Shown here: positions 1 to 8,660 of the stretch, one piece after another
Numbering within the stretch: position 1 is the first letter of the stretch
How the letters are laid out: every line of letters begins with the position of its first letter
DNA from: a candidate division CSSED10-310 bacterium
Lineage (GTDB): Bacteria; CSSED10-310
Assembly: GCA_016931515.1 (NCBI GenBank)
Contig: JAFGEQ010000006.1
Location: forward strand, 88,649-152,648
Direction of reading: 5' to 3'
DNA length: 64,000 bases
Program-made: the position numbers and the translations under genes
The notes under the pieces: model-generated
What the model was told of the DNA's origin: nothing
What the model saw: the letters and a program-made list of their open reading frames with translations, nothing else
Database searches by the model: none

Positions 1-332
1 CGAACACGGATGATATGCGTGAAGCTCCAAGTATTGATGTGATTAATGCGTTGCTGGAGGAGGGTGCGTCAATCCGAGCCTATGATCCGGTTGCAATGGA
101 AGTTGCGAAAGAATCATTCGGAGACCGGATAACCTACTGCAGTGATCCATATGACACAGCCAAGAATTCAGATGCGGTCATTCTGATGACGGAATGGGAT
201 GAATTTATCCAATTGGATATGAAGCGTATTCACAGTCTTCTCAACTACCCGATTTTCATCGATGGCAGGAATTGTTTCGAACCGGCGGATATGGCTCGAC
301 TCGGATTCGATTATTATTGCATTGGTCGTTAG
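1..332 (+). CDS. ugd: UDP-glucose/GDP-mannose dehydrogenase family, C-terminal fragment
   Basis: The reading frame is open from base 3 and stops at 332, so only about the last 109 residues lie in the window. The first residues, NTDDMREAPS, are the well-conserved junction before the C-terminal UDP-sugar-binding domain of this family, and the tail follows its Rossmann-like pattern (AYDP, then DAVILMTEWDEF). The family carries out a two-step NAD-dependent oxidation of a nucleotide sugar, most often UDP-glucose to UDP-glucuronate in the cytosol. The exact substrate cannot be read from this fragment. The UDP-glucose pyrophosphorylase at 57328-58764 could supply it. Confidence 0.85.
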   Translation, partial: NTDDMREAPSIDVINALLEEGASIRAYDPVAMEVAKESFGDRITYCSDPYDTAKNSDAVILMTEWDEFIQLDMKRIHSLLNYPIFIDGRNCFEPADMARLGFDYYCIGR

Positions 333-358
333 TAAAACCGGGTCGCGTTTTTTTTCGT

Positions 359-364
359 TATAAT
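359..364 (+). promoter_or_regulatory. possible -10 element upstream of the pseudokinase gene
   Basis: A perfect TATAAT lies 127 bases before the start codon at 491. The hexamer 17 bases upstream does not resemble TTGACA, so the assignment rests on the -10 alone and the preceding T-rich stretch. Confidence 0.25.
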
Positions 365-390
365 GTAAACTAAATCTCTGATGTCGGGGA

Positions 391-418
391 ACCTGTTCGG
401 GAATGAATCCGAACAGGT
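391..418 (+). promoter_or_regulatory. perfect 10-bp inverted repeat in the leader of the pseudokinase gene
   Basis: Arms acctgttcgg (391-400) and ccgaacaggt (409-418) are exact inverse complements around an 8-base loop. No T-run follows, so it does not look like an intrinsic terminator. It could be a repressor operator or an mRNA hairpin in the 5' leader of the gene at 491. Confidence 0.5.
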
Positions 419-490
419 CTGCCGGAAAAATCTGAAGCAGGTTTGATAAATCCTGTGTTCGTTAGTTGTTACAAGGTCTGGAAGTGACCG

Positions 491-3400
491 ATGAGTTCTC
501 AGCCAAGACGATGTCCGACATGTCTGAATATCATGCCTCTGGCACGACGACGCTGCCCTCACTGTTTCCATGAGATCCCAATAAATGAGGATACCCGTTC
601 GCTGGAGGTTTTATTTCTTCAGGAAAAATTAGGGGGGAAATTCGAAGTATTATCCGAACTTCACAGGCACGGTAATAGTACGCTTTTTCTTGCCCAGGAT
701 CTGCTTCTGGATCGAAAAATCGCCCTGAAATCTCTAAAATTCCATGATGATGCACCGGCGTCACTGATCGAACGATGGCATCAGAATTTGAAACGTTGTC
801 TCCGTCTGGATGAACCGCATCTCGCAAGAATTTATACCTACGGCGCTATCGGTATGCTTTACTACATTATATTGGAATTTATTGACTGTGATACGCTTGA
901 AAATGTCATCGCCACTCAACCATCGGGACTACCGATCTGGAAGTGTTTGCGAATCGGGCGCGATATTGCACAGGGACTACATGCTGCTCATAATATGGGA
1001 ATCACACATCACCGGCTGACACCATCCAATGTCTCGGTATCCAGAGATGGCTTTAGTCGTGTTCTCGACCTCGGAGCTGCTCAGGGAACGGTTGATGCGC
1101 TGGCACAGCGACCGTGGTCTGCGATTATGGACAGTTCTTTGTATTTTGCTCCTGAACAGATCGAAAGCGGAATATCCGAGCCGCAGTCAGATCAGTATCG
1201 TCTTGCGGCTGTATTGTACCATGCCTTGACAGGCAGACCAGCTTTTGAGGATACCGGTGAAGAGGGAGCATTCGCGCGACTGCAGCAGGATCCACGTCCG
1301 ATCACAGACATCAATCCGCTGATTCCTCAGGAATTAAATGCCATCATTCTTAAGGCCATGTCCAGACATCCGGATGACCGATTCAGCGACTGCCACGAAT
1401 TCGCTCTCCAGTTGGAATCTCTGGAACCGGACTACTGGCTTCCAAATATCGAAACAATTTACCGTGCTCCAACACCTGAAGCCACTGTTGCCTTATTGTT
1501 AGCCGATGTTTTGAGAAATGAGAAGAACCGTGATTACTATCGGGCTCTCGTTCTGTGCGAGCAGGCTTTAGCGCTGGCTCCTTACAATACGGAAGTAACG
1601 AATACACTGGTTCGAATCCAGAAATTACATGACAAGGAGCAAAATCTGCGATCCTTGGTCAACAAAGCGTTAGTAGCGTTCTATTCTGATTCTCTCAACG
1701 AAGCGCTATCAATCCTTCAGACCGGGCGCCAAATGGATAAAGACAATCCAGAAGTGATGCGGTTAACCCATGAAGTGATGCAGGAACAAGAGCGTAAGCG
1801 TCTTGTCAACGTTCTTCTGGATGCGGCGAAAATTGACCTCGCTAAGCAAGCCTTCTCCTCCGCCATGTCGAATATCGTTCGCATACTTGATATTGATTCC
1901 CGAAACGAGACGGCACTTAAACTCAAGCAGCGGATCGAAGTTGGAATGGAAGATCGAGCGACGATCGGTTCACTTCTGAACCGAGCATTATCGGCGTATG
2001 AGGGAGACAATCTGGACGAGGCGGATGAGATTTTGAACAAGCTCCTGTCTATCGATCAGGATAACTTCAGCGCAAAAAACCTGAAAACTAAAATCAGTCA
2101 GCAGAAAAAGCATCATCTTCTGATGAGTCTATGGGAGAATCTCGATCGTGAATTCAGATGCGGTCAATACCGGAAAGCGATTGAGATCCTGAAACAAATA
2201 GCGGATATTGAACCCACGCTGAAACAGGATATTCGCGACAGGCTGGTTCGAATCAGGCAGAAGATTGCCGAGCAGAACGAGGTGATCGATATTGGGGATA
2301 CGCAGCCCTTAAAAGCAGTCAAATCGTCCGATCTAAGCAAATCAACATCTATCGGAGATCAGCCTGAAATTGTGAACGAGATCCAGGTTTCAGCTTCGAC
2401 GGAAGACAACAAGGTGTCGTCGCTGGACAAGACACCGGTGATCGTGCCCGGTATGAGCATATCCGATACTTCTTCCGAAGTACCCCGACTGGATCTCGAT
2501 TCTGAACTCCATCGCACGATCGAGAATCAACAACATGCAGACGAAGTAGCAGCCCGACCGTCGATTATCACGCAGGTTGACAGCGATGAGATTGAAAAAG
2601 ATGATGAACCAGTTGGGGAAGTCGAGGAGAGTGTGTGTTCTGAGGTAATCAAGACTAGCAGGAGTCGGATGTTGGTTCGCATTCTCGGACCCTGGTTTCT
2701 GGTTATCATTGTTTTGTTTCTCCTTATTGCCAGAGTTGTTTTGAGAAGATCTCCCGGGACAATTGACGAATCGGCCCTGGTTCAGAGTCATCTCGAATAC
2801 TCCGATCCACAGACATCAACCGAAAAACCTGCGACATCGACAATCAGCCCGACTGTGGAAAGACCCATCAACACGATTCCACCGGACACCCGGCAAAATT
2901 CGCCAATACCAACAGTCACTCCATTTTATAAACAGCCGACCGCTGTGAGGACAGACCTTGTCCTTTCGATACTGGCATCCGCCAGGAATAACGAGCGGCT
3001 GGGAAATTATGATACGGCTGCGACACTGTACCAGGCAGTACTGAGGCGGGATCCTTACAGCAACGAAGCCAAAGATGGACTTGAACGGTGCCAAGACCGG
3101 GCAAAAAAACGGAGTGTCGAGCATCCGCACAAGCCGACACCTCGTCCGAGTGCAACAGAAGTGCCTGTTCAGCCGACATTCGAACCGACGAAAGAACCGG
3201 AATCACTGCCGGTGAACAACCAGCAACGACTAGAGAACGTAGTATGCTCGCCGTCCATTCCGGTGAAGGGTAAAAGTCTAAGTGTTTTAATTCAATTCAG
3301 GGATGTTCCCGGAGCAAAGGTGTCGAAGTTGTGGTTGAATTATAAGAAGCAGGCTGACAGCCTGGGTTATAGCCAATTGATCGCGCAGAGGAAGGGGGAG

Positions 3401-3529
3401 ATATTCGAGGTATTGATACCTGGCAAGGAGATCAGAGGTACGATTCTTTTGTACTATCTAAATGGTTTCGATGAAAACGGTGTAGAATTTTTTATTGGTT
3501 CGCCCAATGAACCAAAAATTTTGCCATAG
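491..3529 (+). CDS. membrane-anchored Ser/Thr pseudokinase with zinc ribbon and TPR repeats
   Basis: This 1012-residue protein has several parts. Residues 8-25 hold two CxxC pairs (C8, C11, C22, C25), a zinc ribbon. A Hanks-type kinase fold follows (about 48-315) with the ATP-anchoring lysine K80 in IALK, the DFG-equivalent D193-L-G and an APE motif. The catalytic loop reads HHRLTPSN: the HRD aspartate is leucine (L176) and the glycine loop is degenerate. The fold is therefore probably inactive in phosphotransfer. TPR-like helices fill about 345-560, one membrane segment sits near 726-748, and the outer part has another TPR (about 815-850) and a C-terminal beta-rich domain. It may act as a scaffold that senses envelope state. 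The FHA gene converges on it with a 2-base gap. Confidence 0.8.
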   Translation: MSSQPRRCPTCLNIMPLARRRCPHCFHEIPINEDTRSLEVLFLQEKLGGKFEVLSELHRHGNSTLFLAQDLLLDRKIALKSLKFHDDAPASLIERWHQNLKRCLRLDEPHLARIYTYGAIGMLYYIILEFIDCDTLENVIATQPSGLPIWKCLRIGRDIAQGLHAAHNMGITHHRLTPSNVSVSRDGFSRVLDLGAAQGTVDALAQRPWSAIMDSSLYFAPEQIESGISEPQSDQYRLAAVLYHALTGRPAFEDTGEEGAFARLQQDPRPITDINPLIPQELNAIILKAMSRHPDDRFSDCHEFALQLESLEPDYWLPNIETIYRAPTPEATVALLLADVLRNEKNRDYYRALVLCEQALALAPYNTEVTNTLVRIQKLHDKEQNLRSLVNKALVAFYSDSLNEALSILQTGRQMDKDNPEVMRLTHEVMQEQERKRLVNVLLDAAKIDLAKQAFSSAMSNIVRILDIDSRNETALKLKQRIEVGMEDRATIGSLLNRALSAYEGDNLDEADEILNKLLSIDQDNFSAKNLKTKISQQKKHHLLMSLWENLDREFRCGQYRKAIEILKQIADIEPTLKQDIRDRLVRIRQKIAEQNEVIDIGDTQPLKAVKSSDLSKSTSIGDQPEIVNEIQVSASTEDNKVSSLDKTPVIVPGMSISDTSSEVPRLDLDSELHRTIENQQHADEVAARPSIITQVDSDEIEKDDEPVGEVEESVCSEVIKTSRSRMLVRILGPWFLVIIVLFLLIARVVLRRSPGTIDESALVQSHLEYSDPQTSTEKPATSTISPTVERPINTIPPDTRQNSPIPTVTPFYKQPTAVRTDLVLSILASARNNERLGNYDTAATLYQAVLRRDPYSNEAKDGLERCQDRAKKRSVEHPHKPTPRPSATEVPVQPTFEPTKEPESLPVNNQQRLENVVCSPSIPVKGKSLSVLIQFRDVPGAKVSKLWLNYKKQADSLGYSQLIAQRKGEIFEVLIPGKEIRGTILLYYLNGFDENGVEFFIGSPNEPKILP

Positions 3530-3531
3530 AT

Positions 3532-4146
3532 TTACTGAAATACAACAATCTTCGATTCCATCCCCATGATTGTAAAGCGTATCAGGGTTGAGCCCAGCTG
3601 AATTTCATCACCGTGCTTTAAAAACTCCATCCCAGCCGGTTGCCCGTTCAGGAAAGTGCCGTTTGTGCTGCCCAGATCCTTTAAGAGATAGCGACCACTC
3701 CCCGCTTCAATCGCTGCATGGCGTCTGGAAACGAGTCGATCATTCAGGTTAACATCAGCTCCACGACGCCCGAAAACCAGCCTGTCCGACTCCATTGTAA
3801 TAACCATCCCGCTGTCAGGACCTTCGATAACCGTGAATTTTGCCGGAGTAGTCTGGGCTTCCGGCAATTCAATATCCGCTGCAATTGTCGTTGTCAGGTT
3901 GCTTTGCGCAACAGATCCCATGACATCGGTCATCTGGACATCCGACTCTGAATTCATGACCGGTTTTTCTCCGATCTGCTTCGCTTTCATCTGGATACGT
4001 TTACGCAAAGACATCGCCTGGACAGCCTCTGCATCCACATAAATCATGTGACCACAAATCTGACACGCTGAACGATAACCCAATTTCTCGAGTTGAGAAT
4101 CATCAATTTCATTTTCACCCATGCAATTATCACAGAAGACTTTCAT
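3532..4146 (-). CDS. zinc-ribbon and FHA domain protein
   Basis: This 204-residue cytosolic protein begins with a CxxC...CxxC ribbon (FCDNC, then CQIC) of the kind seen at the N-terminus of many signalling adaptors. It ends with a forkhead-associated domain (about 105-195) containing the FGRR, SRRHA and STNGT signatures that read phosphothreonine. A clear GGAGG precedes the ATG. Its stop faces the stop of the pseudokinase gene two bases away, so the two may belong to one phospho-signalling module although they are transcribed towards each other. The phosphorylated partner is unknown, and the neighbouring kinase lacks its catalytic aspartate. Confidence 0.85.
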   Translation of the reverse strand: MKVFCDNCMGENEIDDSQLEKLGYRSACQICGHMIYVDAEAVQAMSLRKRIQMKAKQIGEKPVMNSESDVQMTDVMGSVAQSNLTTTIAADIELPEAQTTPAKFTVIEGPDSGMVITMESDRLVFGRRGADVNLNDRLVSRRHAAIEAGSGRYLLKDLGSTNGTFLNGQPAGMEFLKHGDEIQLGSTLIRFTIMGMESKIVVFQ

Positions 4147-4163
4147 AGCCGCCTCCAGCTTAT

Positions 4164-4192
4164 ACCATAATTGTTCGCTGTCCCGTTTGCAA
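4164..4192 (-). promoter_or_regulatory. candidate promoter of the FHA gene
   Basis: On the minus strand TTGCAA (4192-4187) is followed after 17 bases by TATGGT (4169-4164), each matching the sigma-70 consensus at four of six positions. It lies 18 bases before the start codon. Confidence 0.3.
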
Positions 4193-4276
4193 AAAAATCA
4201 TACTGAAAATATCGAAATCGTTGACATGTGGGTGCCGAGATGATTCGATAAACGGAGTCTTGGAGGATCGTTAATC

Positions 4277-4723
4277 ATGGGCATACACAGAAACACGATT
4301 GGATTCCTAATTTCGTTCTTGACACTTTGTATAGTCGGATGTTCTGAGGATAATCCCAATTACAAACTGAACGGACACTGGGAAGGTCAAAATACAAATA
4401 GATCCACCGGCAAACAATGGAACTTCGAGGTTACGTTGGAACACCGGGGCAACGATATTTCCGGTGTCTACGCTGATCATCGCGGAGGTCGGACACTCCG
4501 AGGCATCACCTACAATGGTGAGTCCATTGGATTTTTAATCGATTTATGGCCGGAAACAGTGACTTTCTACGGGTTGATAGATTCCAGATCGTCCATGAGT
4601 GGAACCTGGAGTTACAGCGGGGATGGAAATAATGGGACCTGGTATCTTTTGAAAAATCAGGATCCCGAAGCAACTGATGACACGGGCGAGGATACAACCG
4701 AAAATGATTTTGCGCATGAGTGA
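4277..4723 (+). CDS. small predicted outer-membrane lipoprotein
   Basis: The protein has 148 residues. A hydrophobic signal ends in a lipobox (IVGC, acylated Cys22) followed by Ser-Glu, which favours sorting to the outer membrane in diderms. The mature part is a short beta-rich domain with repeated GxWxG-like strands (GHWEGQ, GTWSYSG, GTWYLL), reminiscent of lipocalin-like small lipoproteins, and an acidic tail. GGAGG precedes the ATG. A TTGACA at 4221-4226 upstream could serve its promoter, but the best -10 (GATAAA) is 20 bases away. I do not recognise a specific function. Confidence 0.7.
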   Translation: MGIHRNTIGFLISFLTLCIVGCSEDNPNYKLNGHWEGQNTNRSTGKQWNFEVTLEHRGNDISGVYADHRGGRTLRGITYNGESIGFLIDLWPETVTFYGLIDSRSSMSGTWSYSGDGNNGTWYLLKNQDPEATDDTGEDTTENDFAHE

Positions 4724-4783
4724 GTCGTACACCGGCTATCAACCAGGAACGTTAGTTGTCTGAAACTGATGCAGCGGGGTTAC

Positions 4784-7306
4784 TCATCGCAGGACCAGCC
4801 CATACACAATCCACTCAGGAGCAGGTTCACTTTCAGAAATGAGCGAGAACTCAATTGTTATTGATGTTACGGCGAGTTCTGGATGCCATCGCCAGCTAGT
4901 TCGATAAACATGTGCCAGATAGGGTGTAGACAGGTATAATCGCCTTTCAGAAGTGGCGATCCGGGGCATACGATGCAAGATACGCCCTATCATGTCAGGG
5001 CGATTAATCGACCATTCCGCGGTGTCGGAGCCTGCCTTTACCTGCCAGAACTTTTGTAATCCATCCCGACTACCAATAGTAATTCGTGCGATGGTCGTCC
5101 CGTCCTTCACTGAAGCAGCGTTTACGAGTGCGGTGTCAAGATATATCTCCCGATAAAATGTCTCCCCCGACAGCTCATACGTCTGAAGCCTCTGATTTGC
5201 ACTGAAACGTATAGAATTGTCTTTGAGCAGTGGATTGGGAGCACGCCATTTGTTTGTATCTGTCTGCATCATCAATCCCATGCCCTTTACGGTCAACATA
5301 GGACCATTTTTATTTTCCTCCGGATTGGATATCTGGATAGAGCGAATTTTCAGCGGCGATTCAAAAAAGATCAAACCCTCATAAACCTGGCCCTGGAATG
5401 TAAAACCGTCAGGTTCTTCGACCATCCATGTTGAAGCCGCAGGTGGTTTTTTATGTTGAATCGCCCTCAAAACATCCGGCCGTTCGTATGCCCATTCAGC
5501 AGTATGAACTCCCGCCTCGAGATGTTTTTGAATCGTCTGACCGTTTTCCAGCACAAGTTTTATGTCAGCGACCGTTTGGCCTTGAGGAATATGGGTTGAA
5601 CGACTGAGGTTAGTCAGCATTTTGAGGGCAATCGTTTTCGATTTCAATCCAGTATCCAGGGACCATACCTGCCCTGGTTCTATCTGAGCATCATGTGTCA
5701 TAGGTAAGACGTACCAGATTTGAGTATATTTGATCGCCGCACCCATCAACGCAATAAAAATGGCCGTTACAATCATGTCCGTTAACGCGGTCCCAAAACC
5801 GGTTGATTTTCGGAATTTTCTGGTCACGATGAGACCTGTCGCAAGTGAGACTGCTATAAACAGCCAGATAAATATACTGGTCGAATGTCCTGGAGAGGAA
5901 TAGTTGAATGATGGAAATAACGGAAACAAATCAATGCCTGTGCGTAAAGTGAACTCATTCAAAATATCATTAACAATTGATGTATCTGAATGAAAAACCG
6001 TCATTCCAATGTACAAAAACCCGGATATACTGAAACCGATGAATCCGAGAACTCGAATGAGCCCGGATTCGATTGTTGAAAAACCATGTCTCCAAAGTGC
6101 TCCTGCAAAGGGGAAGAGGAGAGGAATAAGGATAAGCCACATAGACCAGTCCGGCGGACGTCCGAAACTGACCCAGCTACCTATCAGTAGTCCCGAAAGG
6201 ACGATGGGGAACCCCAGCCAGAGTGATAGATCGAATAAGGATTGTTTCACCGTCCGTTGTATCCATCCACTGATCGGGAGAATCGACCATGGAGCAAGCA
6301 GAAGCAAGCCGTTTGATCGATCAAGAAAGGGAGACAACCAGTTATAACCAGTGGGCACGCCGTAGATGTAATTCCCCGGAGGAAACAAACCTTTCCACCG
6401 GAGACCCCCGATCAGGAATCCTGCAAGAAAGAGGATAATAGCGCCCCCTGATAGCAGAATTCCCTCTATTTTCCTGGTTTCATGCTGCCACGCCAGAAGG
6501 GTGAGGCAAAACCAGATGGAGACAACAGATCCAGCCGGGAAAACGATAGGCGCAAGAATCAGGACCAGAGAAGCAGTTACAATTGCAATAGTTAGTGAGG
6601 ACCGGTTTTTGTTCGAACAGAACGTCATGAAACCGAGAAGGCAGATCGCAAGCAGGTGGTAGGAGGTTACCTTACTGGAAACCATCAGCAGCGGTGGTGA
6701 GACGGCTACCAGAAGGACGAAACATCGTTGCCAGGTTGTACCGTCGAAATCTGACGTCGTGAACCGCCTGGCAAGCATGCCGCACAGCAGAGCGATTAAA
6801 CCCGAGACAATGGCATTTATCAGAATAGGCAGAAATTCGTAAACATCTAATGGTTGATACTTCCAGATGTTCAAAAGTAAAAGAGCCCAGAAAACTAGAA
6901 TCCCATCAGCAGTATTCAAGGAATGGGGGTTTGATGAAGATTGTCTGAAAATCAGTATTGAACCGGTTCGCAAAATGATATAGAGCCATATGAATAAAGA
7001 TAGAGCGAATTGCCATGATTCGATGTGGTTCCATGTTATTCCAATTGAGAGGAAAGGGAATACGGACAACGATGCCCACTGGGTCACACATTCCGCTTGT
7101 CTTCGCTTTGCGGGAATGACAATTGACCGGCTCAACACATCAAACATGAACAATGCGACAGGGAACAACCAGCACAGATAGTGAATCTGTGAGGAATCCG
7201 AGTCAAACCCGGTACGCTCCAGGAAAAACTTGAAAATGAATCCAGAAAAACCGGCAAGAAGCAAGGAAGTGAAATTTTTTTGCCACCATTGTTTATTACG
7301 ATTCAT
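4784..7306 (-). CDS. large polytopic membrane protein, GT-C glycosyltransferase-like
   Basis: About 840 residues. The first 500 or so form roughly a dozen membrane helices and the last 340 form a soluble, probably outer-face domain rich in beta strands. An acidic loop after the first helix (FDSDS) and a LDRSNGLLLLAPW stretch recall GT-C enzymes that use lipid-linked sugars, but no diagnostic catalytic motif is certain. It is the last gene of the polysaccharide operon and overlaps the glycosyltransferase before it by 11 bases. I chose the ATG at 7306, which has GGA about 7 bases upstream; a TTG at 7312 is the alternative. A role in modifying or polymerising the exported glycan is inferred from context. 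Confidence 0.6.
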   Translation of the reverse strand: MNRNKQWWQKNFTSLLLAGFSGFIFKFFLERTGFDSDSSQIHYLCWLFPVALFMFDVLSRSIVIPAKRRQAECVTQWASLSVFPFLSIGITWNHIESWQFALSLFIWLYIILRTGSILIFRQSSSNPHSLNTADGILVFWALLLLNIWKYQPLDVYEFLPILINAIVSGLIALLCGMLARRFTTSDFDGTTWQRCFVLLVAVSPPLLMVSSKVTSYHLLAICLLGFMTFCSNKNRSSLTIAIVTASLVLILAPIVFPAGSVVSIWFCLTLLAWQHETRKIEGILLSGGAIILFLAGFLIGGLRWKGLFPPGNYIYGVPTGYNWLSPFLDRSNGLLLLAPWSILPISGWIQRTVKQSLFDLSLWLGFPIVLSGLLIGSWVSFGRPPDWSMWLILIPLLFPFAGALWRHGFSTIESGLIRVLGFIGFSISGFLYIGMTVFHSDTSIVNDILNEFTLRTGIDLFPLFPSFNYSSPGHSTSIFIWLFIAVSLATGLIVTRKFRKSTGFGTALTDMIVTAIFIALMGAAIKYTQIWYVLPMTHDAQIEPGQVWSLDTGLKSKTIALKMLTNLSRSTHIPQGQTVADIKLVLENGQTIQKHLEAGVHTAEWAYERPDVLRAIQHKKPPAASTWMVEEPDGFTFQGQVYEGLIFFESPLKIRSIQISNPEENKNGPMLTVKGMGLMMQTDTNKWRAPNPLLKDNSIRFSANQRLQTYELSGETFYREIYLDTALVNAASVKDGTTIARITIGSRDGLQKFWQVKAGSDTAEWSINRPDMIGRILHRMPRIATSERRLYLSTPYLAHVYRTSWRWHPELAVTSITIEFSLISESEPAPEWIVYGLVLR

Positions 7307-8660
7307 TATCAATTCCGAGTTCTGCCATCGCGCTTGCTAACGGGTCAATCAGCAAGGGACTGGTTGAGATGTCTCCCCAGTTATATACACTCAGTGCTAT
7401 TGATTCTTCAACCGGCGCCGTTCGCACATGTCTCAAATTGCAGCGTTTCGATAGCGGCTCGATATCGGGTAATTCCATTGATCGAAGGATCGTTTCAGCA
7501 ATGGCCGTCACCCATTTATCGATAGAATGGTGGAGCGTTATATAGCGTCTGGCTTTCCCAGCGATCGACTGTGACAATCCGGTATTGTCTGCCAGTTCTC
7601 TAAGTGCTTCAAGAACAGCCAGTGGTTCGTTGGGCCAGACCGGAATATGGAAACAGGTATCTTCAGGAAACTCCAGAAATTGCCGGTATGCCGGAACGAT
7701 CACCGGCTTGCCGGCTCCCATCATCCGGATCAGAACATCGGAACCCTCACCCTGAGTCGGATACCGTAGTGCGATACAGATATCTGATGCAGACAACCAT
7801 CTTTTAAAGTCCTGTTCATCCAGATAACCCGTCATCACAACACCCGGTATGTCCTGAATTTTATTACGAATTAACCGCTCGTAATCCTTGTCCAGCGCAT
7901 CACCAGCCAAAATTAGTCGACTATTGGGACGTTGGCGTCGAAAATCGTCAAAGGCAGCCAGAGATGAATCAATTCCTTTTTCAGGAGTCAAAAACCCAAA
8001 GCATCCGATAATGCAGTCTTCGTCCTTTATTTCAAGAGCTTTTCGCGCCTCCGTATATGGCGGTATATCCAGGTCTGCATAAGGCATCGGTATTCGGAAA
8101 ATCCGATCATTTTCAATGAATGCGGCAACCCGTCGGGCAGCGAACTGATTATGGACAACAATGCTTGAAGCGCTTTCGCAAATTAATTTCAACATCGGGA
8201 ATTGATCATAAAGAATTGAATTCTGATAACCATGCGCGATCGCCGGACCAATCCGGCGCCCATCATCACCATGACACCATGCTATTTCATCAAGGTAATC
8301 CGTCAGATTTTTATGACCCAGGTGAGCATAAGCCCGGGCGCGATGAACATTGGCGTCGTGAAGAAAGATGATCCCCGGATATCGCACCATCACCGGGTAG
8401 ATGAACTGGTGGCATTGATTGTTCCCCAACTGATAGAGATTGATCGCGTACGGTGTTTTTCGACGTTGCAGTTCGTAATTCCGCCTGGGAAACCACTGGA
8501 AGATAGAATTTATAATAGGTGATGAAGGCGGCGTATCATGGCCATATAGATGCAGATCGAAATGTTGCGCCAGCCTGGGAAGCAGTTTTTCGGAATAGTC
8601 CGCGATTCCTGAATGAACGGGGTTCAGGGGAGAAAAATATGCTATCAGTTTACGACTCAA
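7296..8660 (-). CDS. GT4-family glycosyltransferase
   Basis: About 454 residues with a GT-B fold. The N-terminal half opens with YFSPLNPVHSGIADYSE, the usual acceptor-side glycine-containing loop. The C-terminal half has GCFGFLTPEKG, the GYLDEQDFKRWLSASDI stretch and a nucleotide-sugar-binding GEGSDVLIRMMGAGKPVI region in place of the canonical E-x7-E. It would transfer an activated sugar to the growing glycan at the cytosolic membrane face. The open frame extends to an ATG at 8702, but that would overlap the previous gene by 53 bases. TTG at 8660 has an AGGAG behind it and overlaps by only 11 bases, so I prefer it. Confidence 0.85.
   Translation of the reverse strand: MSRKLIAYFSPLNPVHSGIADYSEKLLPRLAQHFDLHLYGHDTPPSSPIINSIFQWFPRRNYELQRRKTPYAINLYQLGNNQCHQFIYPVMVRYPGIIFLHDANVHRARAYAHLGHKNLTDYLDEIAWCHGDDGRRIGPAIAHGYQNSILYDQFPMLKLICESASSIVVHNQFAARRVAAFIENDRIFRIPMPYADLDIPPYTEARKALEIKDEDCIIGCFGFLTPEKGIDSSLAAFDDFRRQRPNSRLILAGDALDKDYERLIRNKIQDIPGVVMTGYLDEQDFKRWLSASDICIALRYPTQGEGSDVLIRMMGAGKPVIVPAYRQFLEFPEDTCFHIPVWPNEPLAVLEALRELADNTGLSQSIAGKARRYITLHHSIDKWVTAIAETILRSMELPDIEPLSKRCNLRHVRTAPVEESIALSVYNWGDISTSPLLIDPLASAMAELGIDNES

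Noticed and set aside
341-356. Eight-T run after the sugar dehydrogenase that could be a terminator tail
   Set aside because: No stable stem precedes it; the upstream bases do not pair.
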